Positions 1 through 4,509 of a stretch of DNA of 7,598 nt are shown here, piece by piece. Made by a program: the position numbers and the translations under genes. Source of the DNA: Thermoproteota archaeon (lineage in GTDB: Archaea; Thermoproteota; EX4484-205; JAAOZP01); assembly GCA_026414125.1 (NCBI GenBank), contig JAOAJQ010000057.1, forward strand, positions 1 through 7,598, in the 5' to 3' direction. The notes under the pieces are model-generated. The model did no database searches and was not told where the DNA came from. It saw only the letters and a list, made by a program, of their open reading frames with translations. Numbering within the stretch: position 1 is the first letter of the stretch; the number at the start of each line of letters is the position of its first letter.

Positions 1-554
1 CTACTAAGGGTGTTCAGAGGCTTGAGCAGGTTGCTGGAAGCATTAGGATGGGTTTCATCGAGGCTATGAACGAGGGTATTCTAGCCAGGGAGCCGGTTAG
101 GGGTGTTAAGGTTAAGCTTCTCGACGCGACTGTTCACGAGGATCCTGCTCACCATGGTCCTGCGCAGATCATTCCTGCGGTGAGAAGGGCTACGCATGCT
201 TCTATTCTCCTTGCTGACCCTGTGATTCTCGAGCCGATTCTCAGGCTTGACGCTAGGACGGGTATGGATCAGGTTGGTAACGTGACTAGGGTTATTAGCC
301 GTGCCCGGGGCAAGGTTTTGAACATTGAGCAGAAGGGTTTGATGACTTATATCGTCGGCGAGATTCCTGCTGCTGAAAGCTTTGACCTCTCGGAGGTTTT
401 GAGGAGCGCGACCGGCGGAAGGGTTTTCTGGGACACTAGCTTCGCAAGGTGGGAGCCTGTTCCAAGCCAGCTTATGGGCAACGTTATCGCTGAAATAAGG
501 AAGAGGAAGGGTCTTCCGGCTGAGATTCCTAAGGTGGACGACCTGATAGAGTAG
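1..554 (+). CDS. fusA: Elongation factor EF-2, C-terminal part (partial, 5' end outside window)
   Basis: This is the 3' end of the gene for the translocation GTPase aEF-2, which moves tRNA and mRNA through the ribosome in the cytoplasm. The frame is open from base 3, so the ATG at 48 is internal and not the start. About 183 codons are visible, covering domain IV and domain V; the GTPase domain lies upstream of the window. Family marks seen are the EPVRGVKVKLLDA strand, the loop HEDPAHHGPAQIIPAVR at 135-185, ATGGRVFWD, and the C-terminal run FWDTSFARWEPVP followed by IRKRKGLPAEIP. The histidine normally converted to diphthamide corresponds to codon 150-152. The next residue, usually Arg in HRG, is His (153-155). 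A nearby tip loop reads EGILAREP where GPLA-EP is usual. The stop TAG is 8 bp from the stop of the convergent minus-strand gene. Identity is certain; the loop changes are unusual. Confidence 0.96.
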   Translation, partial: TKGVQRLEQVAGSIRMGFIEAMNEGILAREPVRGVKVKLLDATVHEDPAHHGPAQIIPAVRRATHASILLADPVILEPILRLDARTGMDQVGNVTRVISRARGKVLNIEQKGLMTYIVGEIPAAESFDLSEVLRSATGGRVFWDTSFARWEPVPSQLMGNVIAEIRKRKGLPAEIPKVDDLIE

Positions 555-562
555 GGTTTTCT

Positions 563-889
563 CTAAGTCTTTGCTTCAACCGGTTTTATCATGGTCCAGT
601 CTATTCTTTCAACAAGCTTCTTCAGAGTGGTTTTCAACTCTGCTACCGCAACGTCCCTCCCCATTTGGCTCGCGTTCCAGGTTACGAACGGAGGGTAGAA
701 GCTTGCCTCCTTGAACTTGGGTTTTCCATCGACTATTTCAAACTTTATGTATCCTACTTCCCTCAGGTAGCAGTTGTCGTTCGGGCAGAGAATGTCTATT
801 TCGTTAAGCTCCTTCTTAAGGTATAGGAGTTTAAACTCGGAAGCGTCTTCAATACTTCTGCCGCAGGGGCAGATTAAAGCTGGGCTCAT
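563..889 (-). CDS. Small four-cysteine, probably zinc-binding protein of unknown function
   Basis: This 108-aa protein has an N-terminal pattern C7-P-C9 followed 25 residues later by C35-P-N-D-N-C40, consistent with a zinc-ribbon-like site. The rest is a soluble alpha/beta chain with the recognisable stretch ASFYPPFVTWNASQMGRD at about residues 62-79. It has no signal peptide or membrane segment. It resembles small conserved hypothetical proteins that I associate with Thermoproteota, but I know no function for them. The ATG at 887-889 has no SD before it. A TATA-like palindrome at 913-924 sits about 25 bp from the expected transcription start, so the message is probably nearly leaderless. The gene is divergent from the thermosome gene and convergent with EF-2, so it is likely a single-gene transcript. 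The two highly expressed neighbours might hint at a role in translation or protein quality control, but that is speculation. Confidence 0.8.
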   Translation of the reverse strand: MSPALICPCGRSIEDASEFKLLYLKKELNEIDILCPNDNCYLREVGYIKFEIVDGKPKFKEASFYPPFVTWNASQMGRDVAVAELKTTLKKLVERIDWTMIKPVEAKT

Positions 890-912
890 TTCTATTAGTT
901 GACAATAAGGGT

Positions 913-924
913 AAACTTAAGTTT
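913..924. promoter_or_regulatory. 12-bp palindrome AAACTTAAGTTT, TATA-like, between divergent genes
   Basis: This is a perfect 12-bp palindrome in the 108-bp divergent gap. On the minus strand it lies about 25 bp upstream of a start site that would fall just before the ATG at 889, so it could be that gene's TATA box. On the plus strand it lies about 28 bp upstream of the thermosome TATA box, a position where a dimeric regulator could bind. The sequence cannot separate these roles. Confidence 0.45.
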
Positions 925-944
925 TTCACTTTTCAAAACCCTGA

Positions 945-959
945 AATAAAGTTTTTATA
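945..959 (+). promoter_or_regulatory. BRE/TATA promoter of the thermosome gene
   Basis: An A-rich element (AAATAAAG) is followed by TTTTTATA at 952-959, matching an archaeal BRE plus TATA box. A start about 25 bp downstream would fall near 980 and give a leader of under 20 nt, just long enough to carry the SD site at 984-990. Confidence 0.7.
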
Positions 960-983
960 CCCCTTTTATTAATGGGGGGTTTT

Positions 984-990
984 GAGGTGA
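984..990 (+). promoter_or_regulatory. Shine-Dalgarno site GAGGTGA for the thermosome start
   Basis: GAGGTGA lies 7 nt before the ATG at 998 and complements the 3' end of archaeal 16S rRNA. It supports that ATG as the start. Confidence 0.8.
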
Positions 991-997
991 AATTGAA

Positions 998-2653
998 ATG
1001 GCTGCTATACCTGCGACAGTAGGTGGAACACCGGTGCTGATACTTAAAGAGGGAAGCACTAGGACAAGGGGCAGGGAAGCTCAGAGGAACAATCTTAACG
1101 CTGCAATAACTCTTTCAGAAATAGTCCGCTCATCCCTCGGCCCAAGAGGCATGGATAAGATGCTCGTCGACTCTCTTGGCGACGTTACGATAACCAACGA
1201 CGGCGCAACCATTCTCAAGGAGATGGAGATCGAGCACCCGGCTGCTAAAATGATGGTTGAGGTTGCTAAGAGCACTGACGTTGAGGCTGGCGACGGGACA
1301 ACCTCTGCTGTAGTCCTTGCTGGGGAGCTTTTGAAGAAGGCTGAGGAGCTCCTAGACATGGATGTTCATCCGACGATCATTGTAGACGGCTACAAGAGGG
1401 CTACCAGCATGGCGCTCCAGTTCCTTAAGGAGATTGCCCAGGAGGTTAAGCCGACTGACAGGAATATTCTCAAGCTGATAGCCATGACTGCTTTGAGGAG
1501 CAAGGTTGTCAGAGAGTATAGTGACCAGCTTGCGAAGATCGCTGTCGACGCTATTCTGAAGGTGGCGAGGGAGGAGAACGGGAAGTACAACGTTAGGCTT
1601 GACGACGTTAAGGTTGAGAAGAAGGCCGGCGGCTCAGTGATGGAGACAAAGCTGATAAACGGTATCGTTCTGGACAAGGAGATCGTTCACTCCGGTATGC
1701 CGAGGAAGATCGTTAACGCTAAGATAGCTATTCTCAACAGCCCGCTTGAGATTGAGAAGACTGAGTTCGACGCTAAGATAAGCATTGAGAGGCCTGAGCA
1801 GATTAAAGCGTTCTTGGAGGAGGAGCAGAAGATCCTGAAGGAGATGGTTGACAAGATTGTTGAGGCTGGTGCTAACGTGGTCCTCTGCCAGAAGGGTATT
1901 GACGATATTGCTCAACACTACTTGGCTAAGGCTGGGGTTATCGCAGTGAGAAGGGTTAAGGAGTCTGACATTGAGAAGGCTTCTAAGGCAACCGGAGCCA
2001 GAATTGTTACGAGCGTGAACGAGCTTACTAAGGACGACCTTGGTTACGCCGGCCTGGTTGAGGAGAGGAAGGTTGGGGAGGACAAGTGGGTATTCATAGA
2101 GCAGTGCAAGGATCCGAGGTCTGTAACCATCCTGATAAGGGGTGGGACTGAGAAGATGGTTGACGAGGCTGACAGGGCTCTCCACGATGCTCTCTGCGTC
2201 GTGAAGGACGTTGTCACATACCCGTATATTGTTGCTGGTGCCGGCTCTCCTGAGATAGAGGTTGCGATGAGAATAAGGAAGAAGGCTGAGACTATAGCTG
2301 GCAAGGAGCAGCTCGCAGTGCTCAGGTTCGCAGACGCGTTGGAGTCAATACCTTCAGCTCTCGCTGAGAACGCTGGAATGGATCCGATAGACATTATAGC
2401 TGAGCTGAGGAAGCAGCATGAGGCCGGGAACAAGTGGTACGGCATAGACATTGTGTCTAAGAAGACTTCCGACAGCTGGGCTGCCAATGTTCTTGAACCA
2501 TTGCTCGTTAAGGAGCAGATAGTGAAGTCTGCAAGCGAGGCTGCAAGCATGATTCTGAGGATTGACGACGTGATCGCCGCGGGCAAGCTTAAGGAGAAGG
2601 AGAAGCCTCCAAAGCCACCTTCTGAGGAAGGCGGAGCCGGGGAACTAGACTAG
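998..2653 (+). CDS. thsA: Thermosome subunit (group II chaperonin)
   Basis: This 551-aa subunit belongs to the double-ring cytosolic chaperonin that encloses and folds proteins using ATP, with a built-in lid formed by apical protrusions. Nucleotide-site motifs are present: LGPRGMDKML (about residues 47-56), NDGATIL (67-73) and GDGTT (98-102) in the equatorial domain. The later marks GAGSPEIEVA, ENAGMDPIDII and ILRIDDVIAAG follow in the expected order, and the length fits the family. The start is supported by the SD site at 984-990 and an upstream TATA box. The C-terminal tail is rich in Lys, Pro and Glu (KEKEKPPKPPSEEGG), whereas many thermosomes end in Gly-Met repeats. Only one subunit gene is in view, so whether the particle is homo- or hetero-oligomeric is unknown and the alpha/beta letter in the symbol is arbitrary. 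Family assignment is certain. Confidence 0.97.
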   Translation: MAAIPATVGGTPVLILKEGSTRTRGREAQRNNLNAAITLSEIVRSSLGPRGMDKMLVDSLGDVTITNDGATILKEMEIEHPAAKMMVEVAKSTDVEAGDGTTSAVVLAGELLKKAEELLDMDVHPTIIVDGYKRATSMALQFLKEIAQEVKPTDRNILKLIAMTALRSKVVREYSDQLAKIAVDAILKVAREENGKYNVRLDDVKVEKKAGGSVMETKLINGIVLDKEIVHSGMPRKIVNAKIAILNSPLEIEKTEFDAKISIERPEQIKAFLEEEQKILKEMVDKIVEAGANVVLCQKGIDDIAQHYLAKAGVIAVRRVKESDIEKASKATGARIVTSVNELTKDDLGYAGLVEERKVGEDKWVFIEQCKDPRSVTILIRGGTEKMVDEADRALHDALCVVKDVVTYPYIVAGAGSPEIEVAMRIRKKAETIAGKEQLAVLRFADALESIPSALAENAGMDPIDIIAELRKQHEAGNKWYGIDIVSKKTSDSWAANVLEPLLVKEQIVKSASEAASMILRIDDVIAAGKLKEKEKPPKPPSEEGGAGELD

Positions 2654-2663
2654 GATCTAAAAC

Positions 2664-2689
2664 CTTTTTCTTTTTCTTTCTGATTTTTC
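2664..2689 (+). terminator. T-run terminator after the thermosome gene
   Basis: Three T5 runs (2665-2669, 2671-2675, 2684-2688) occur within 26 bp, beginning 10 bp after the stop codon and before the convergent gene. Archaeal RNA polymerase terminates on such T-runs without needing a hairpin. Confidence 0.65.
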
Positions 2690-2699
2690 AAGGCCTATT

Positions 2700-3017
2700 C
2701 TAGTCCAGCTTATCATTAAGCTTTCCAACACTCTTAACGGCTTCAACGAGGCTTTCACTCACTATTCCAAACTCGTCGCTAAACTCCTTAAGGATGTTTA
2801 ACTCTATCACTCTGGCTCCTGGCTCATACATTTTTTCAAGCCCCTTTAGAAACTCCTCAGGCTTTTTAGGTATCTCCTCCCTCTTCAGGCCGTATTCGTT
2901 TTCAATGTACCAGTATACTACGTGTTTGACTGTTTCACCTAGACGGCTTAAACCTTTGTTGACGCACGTTAAAACCCTGTCGCTGGTCTTCCCCGTCATC
3001 TTAGGCTCATCTAGCAT
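2700..3017 (-). CDS. Small NitrOD5/DUF3227-like domain protein
   Basis: This 105-aa soluble protein is mostly helical by appearance. Residues about 22-85 (GLSRLGETVKHVVYWYIENE, then YGLKREEIPKKPEEFLKGLEK, then a GARVIE segment) resemble the small archaeal domain known as NitrOD5 or the related DUF3227. These are found alone or at the ends of archaeal signalling proteins and are of unresolved function. Assignment is from memory of the pattern and is tentative. No sensor, DNA-binding or membrane segment is present, so if it is an output-type domain it stands alone. The ATG at 3015-3017 is preferred: the frame above it has no ATG, GTG or TTG before a stop. A second Met at residue 7 is a possible alternative. 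SD support is weak (GGAAG close to the ATG). It converges on the thermosome gene, 46 bp away. Confidence 0.78.
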   Translation of the reverse strand: MLDEPKMTGKTSDRVLTCVNKGLSRLGETVKHVVYWYIENEYGLKREEIPKKPEEFLKGLEKMYEPGARVIELNILKEFSDEFGIVSESLVEAVKSVGKLNDKLD

Positions 3018-3100
3018 GTGCTTCCAACAGTCTGTTTGAAAGGCCCAGCACAGGGGTCTTCGAAGTCACCGGCATATTGGTTGTAGCACGGGTCGCCAGC

Positions 3101-3117
3101 ATATATCCTTTTTAATG
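3101..3117 (-). promoter_or_regulatory. Candidate TATA promoter for the 105-aa gene
   Basis: On the minus strand the order is ATTAAAAAGG then ATATAT, a plausible BRE/TATA pair. It would start transcription near 3077 and leave a leader of about 60 nt before the ATG at 3017. No closer AT-rich box exists, since the bases just upstream of the gene are GC-rich. Confidence 0.4.
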
Positions 3118-3202
3118 GTGTGAAAAAACAATTTTCAACAGCGTTTTGGTTCAGCGGGATGATGGTATTTTTGCCTTAAGACGTGGTTCAATTTAACTTT
3201 TT

Positions 3203-3208
3203 AAAAAA
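3203..3208 (-). terminator. T6 terminator of the tRNA gene
   Basis: A run of six T (minus strand) follows directly after the tRNA discriminator base, followed by more A/T. This is the expected archaeal stop signal for a short RNA gene. Confidence 0.7.
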
Positions 3209-3282
3209 TGCGGCGCCCGGGATTTGAACCCGGGATTCCCAGCTTGGGGGGCTGGTGTCATACCAGGCTAGACCAGCGCCGC
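3209..3282 (-). tRNA. tRNA-Gly, anticodon CCC, with C at position 33
   Basis: The minus strand folds into a complete 74-nt cloverleaf. The acceptor stem is GCGGCGC/GCGCCGC and the D stem starts GTC with GAC opposite. The anticodon stem is CCAGC/GCTGG, the T stem CCGGG/CCCGG, the T loop TTCAAAT, and the discriminator A lies at 3209. The anticodon loop (3250-3244) reads CCCCCAA, giving anticodon CCC for glycine codon GGG. Acceptor GCGGC with discriminator A also fits archaeal tRNA-Gly. Position 33 (base 3249) is C where U is almost universal. There is no intron and no encoded CCA. A TATA box lies upstream and a T6 run downstream, so it appears to be a functional single-gene unit. Gly identity is firm; tRNA-Pro is excluded because its anticodons end in GG. 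Confidence 0.95.
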
Positions 3283-3306
3283 CGTTTTCTTAACAAGGGA
3301 TGGTGG

Positions 3307-3315
3307 TTAATAAAA
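3307..3315 (-). promoter_or_regulatory. TATA box of the tRNA-Gly gene
   Basis: TTTTATTAA on the minus strand, preceded by AAAAC, sits 25-33 bp upstream of the mature tRNA 5' end. This is the normal distance for an archaeal promoter starting at or near the tRNA. Confidence 0.7.
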
Positions 3316-3436
3316 GTTTTAACCTCTGGCCACGCTTTAAACCTCTTCTAAGCCCATCTATAGATTTTTTATCGGTTGAAGCTTCTGCTCTGGTTCTCTA
3401 AGCCCTTTTCAACCATGGGTTTTCAAGCCTTTACGG

Positions 3437-3448
3437 AAAGCTTAAAAG
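3437..3448 (+). promoter_or_regulatory. Candidate promoter AAAGCTTAAAAG of the ABC-type unit
   Basis: A BRE-like AAAG is followed by CTTAAAAG. A start about 25 bp downstream would fall near 3471, the first bases of the 9-bp stem at 3474. The same 12-mer recurs directly after ilvN (7564-7575), which supports it being a promoter element. A second AT-rich box at 3462-3471 (GTATTTTTAA) is an alternative and would start transcription inside the stem-loop. Confidence 0.5.
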
Positions 3449-3472
3449 CCTCTGTTTTCACGTATTTTTAAC

Positions 3473-3544
3473 GCGGTGGAAGACGATGAATTCTCTGGCC
3501 TTTGAGCCGTGTGCTCGTGATCTTGAGTTATGAGCTTCCACCGT
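3473..3544 (+). ncRNA. Possible structured RNA or 5' leader element closed by a 9-bp stem
   Basis: CGGTGGAAG (3474-3482) and CTTCCACCG (3535-3543) are perfect inverted repeats, with a further G-U pair outside. Between them lie 52 nt. Directly inside the stem are ACGATGA (3483-3489), close to a C box (RUGAUGA), and ATGA (3530-3533), close to a D box (CUGA). TTGA at 3502 and GTGATCT at 3517 could be degenerate D' and C' boxes. An inner hairpin GAGC/GCTC (3504-3516) is also possible. The boxes are imperfect and the second guide space would be only 6 nt, so a C/D-box sRNA is a weak call. The alternative is a leader structure, since the ABC-gene SD begins within 2 nt of its 3' end. The pairing is seen directly; expression and function are inferred. 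Confidence 0.35.
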
Positions 3545-3552
3545 AGGGAGGA
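3545..3552 (+). promoter_or_regulatory. Shine-Dalgarno site that selects the TTG start at 3562
   Basis: AGGGAGGA lies 9 nt before TTG 3562. It touches an out-of-frame ATG at 3552 that would give only a 7-residue peptide and is too close to be used. An in-frame stop at 3544-3546 rules out any earlier start for the ABC-type gene. Confidence 0.65.
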
Positions 3553-3561
3553 TGCTTAAGG

Positions 3562-4503
3562 TTGGGCCTGGCTGAACCCGTGGGCGCGCCGCTGAAGGTT
3601 TCAGACGTCTCATTTAAAAAGGGTGAGCAAATGCTGCTTTCAAAAGCAAGCTTCGTTCTGGATAATGCTGAAATACTTGGGATTGTTTCAAACAGGACTG
3701 AACCCGTCGAATGTCTTTTCAAACTCCTGCTCCTTTTGGAGAGGCCTTCCTCGGGAAGCATAGTGTACTTCAACAACCCGAGGTTCAGCAGGAGGGATTT
3801 CAGCAGGAGAGTCGGGTTCTACTCGTGCACCATGAACCTTGTTGAAGACCTTACGGTCATGGAAAACTTTCTTCTAGCGGCTTCCCTGCACGGCATGCCT
3901 AGGGAGAAGGCTGTTAAAAGGGTTGAGGAGCTGCTCTCCCTTTTCGAAGCGGCTAACGTTTCAAGGGTCAAATGGTCTAGGCTTTCCCTCTCCGTCAGGA
4001 GGAAGCTCTGCTTCGCTTCAGCTTTCATCCACGATCCGGCGGTAGTGCTTCTCTACGACCCTTTCCGGGGAGCAACTTATGATGTCGCCTCTTTCATGCG
4101 GAACTTCGTAAAGACCTCGACAGACCTTGGTAAGTCTGTAGTGGTGTTTTCAACAGTGCCTGTTCTCCTAGACGATGTTTGCGACCGAGTGGTCATTTTC
4201 CACAACGGGCAGCAGGCCGTCTTAGACCATACTGAGAGCTTCGTCACCGGGGTCAGCGGCCCCGGCATGCTTTCAATACATGTTTCAGGCTTCAGCGTTG
4301 AAAGCAACATTGAAATGCTTGAGAAAATGGGTGTAAGCTGGTATGCGACGGGTGAGAAGGAGGCGATAATCGAGCTGGAAAATACCCCGGAGAAAATCCA
4401 GAGGGTGCTGGAGTTCCTGGTTAAGAACAATGCTACGGTGAACAAGATAGTTAGCAGTAGGCAGCACCTGCTTGAGTCAGCTAACAGGTTTATGGAGGAG
4501 TGA
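3562..4503 (+). CDS. Degenerate ABC-ATPase-fold protein (pseudo-ATPase), TTG start
   Basis: This 313-aa protein has the layout of an ABC exporter ATPase (CcmA/DrrA-like): a nucleotide-binding domain to about residue 220, then a C-terminal domain like that of many ABC-2 ATPases. The framework is clear (AEILGIV, LFKLLLL, RPSSGSIVYF, DLTVMEN, AFIHDPAVVLL, DVCDRVVIF), but every catalytic motif is altered. Walker A, residues 43-51, reads SNRTEPVEC where GPNGAGKST is usual, with no gap and no Lys. The Q-loop Gln is C89. The signature LSGGQ is LSLSV (141-145). Walker B LLLDEP is VLLYDP, with Asp to Tyr165 and Glu to Asp166. The D-loop is absent and the H-loop His is Thr or Val (198-199). ATP hydrolysis is therefore unlikely. 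The frame is open throughout, which argues against simple decay. It is coupled to the membrane protein gene that follows. Possible roles are a structural or regulatory subunit, perhaps paired with an active ATPase encoded elsewhere. Confidence 0.88.
   Translation: MGLAEPVGAPLKVSDVSFKKGEQMLLSKASFVLDNAEILGIVSNRTEPVECLFKLLLLLERPSSGSIVYFNNPRFSRRDFSRRVGFYSCTMNLVEDLTVMENFLLAASLHGMPREKAVKRVEELLSLFEAANVSRVKWSRLSLSVRRKLCFASAFIHDPAVVLLYDPFRGATYDVASFMRNFVKTSTDLGKSVVVFSTVPVLLDDVCDRVVIFHNGQQAVLDHTESFVTGVSGPGMLSIHVSGFSVESNIEMLEKMGVSWYATGEKEAIIELENTPEKIQRVLEFLVKNNATVNKIVSSRQHLLESANRFMEE
4494..4503 (+). promoter_or_regulatory. Shine-Dalgarno site for the membrane protein, overlapping the ABC stop
   Basis: GGAGGAGTGA contains a strong SD (GGAGG) and the TGA stop of the preceding gene, and ends 6 nt before TTG 4510. 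This favours the TTG over the nearby out-of-frame GTG at 4505 and indicates translational coupling. Confidence 0.65.
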
Positions 4504-4509
4504 CGTGTC

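Noticed and set aside
1634..2586. Long minus-strand frames inside the thermosome gene
   Set aside because: They are open by codon bias of a highly expressed gene and carry no protein-family motifs. The plus-strand gene is certain.
2794..3039. Plus-strand 81-codon frame opposite the 105-aa gene
   Set aside because: It is antisense to a gene with protein-like composition and domain resemblance. Its own sequence looks like a shadow frame.
3118..3202. Possible small RNA with a GATGATGG box near 3159 in the gap between the 105-aa gene and the tRNA
   Set aside because: A C-box-like sequence is present but no matching D box or closing stem follows on either strand.
3347..3414. Direct repeat TCTAAGCCC (3347 and 3397) and inverted repeat GGTTGAA/TTCAACC (3374-3380, 3408-3414)
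   Set aside because: Both are short, single occurrences in AT-rich spacer DNA, with a 27-nt loop in the inverted case. There is no supporting boxes or terminator, and no CRISPR-like periodicity.
3415..3471. 18-codon frame from ATG to TAA in the gap before the ABC unit
   Set aside because: It has no SD site, lies over the candidate TATA box and has no recognisable content. Chance can explain it.
3552..3575. Short upstream frame (ATG, 7 residues) overlapping the ABC TTG start
   Set aside because: The SD sequence touches this ATG with no spacing, so initiation here is unlikely. The TTG at 3562 has proper spacing.
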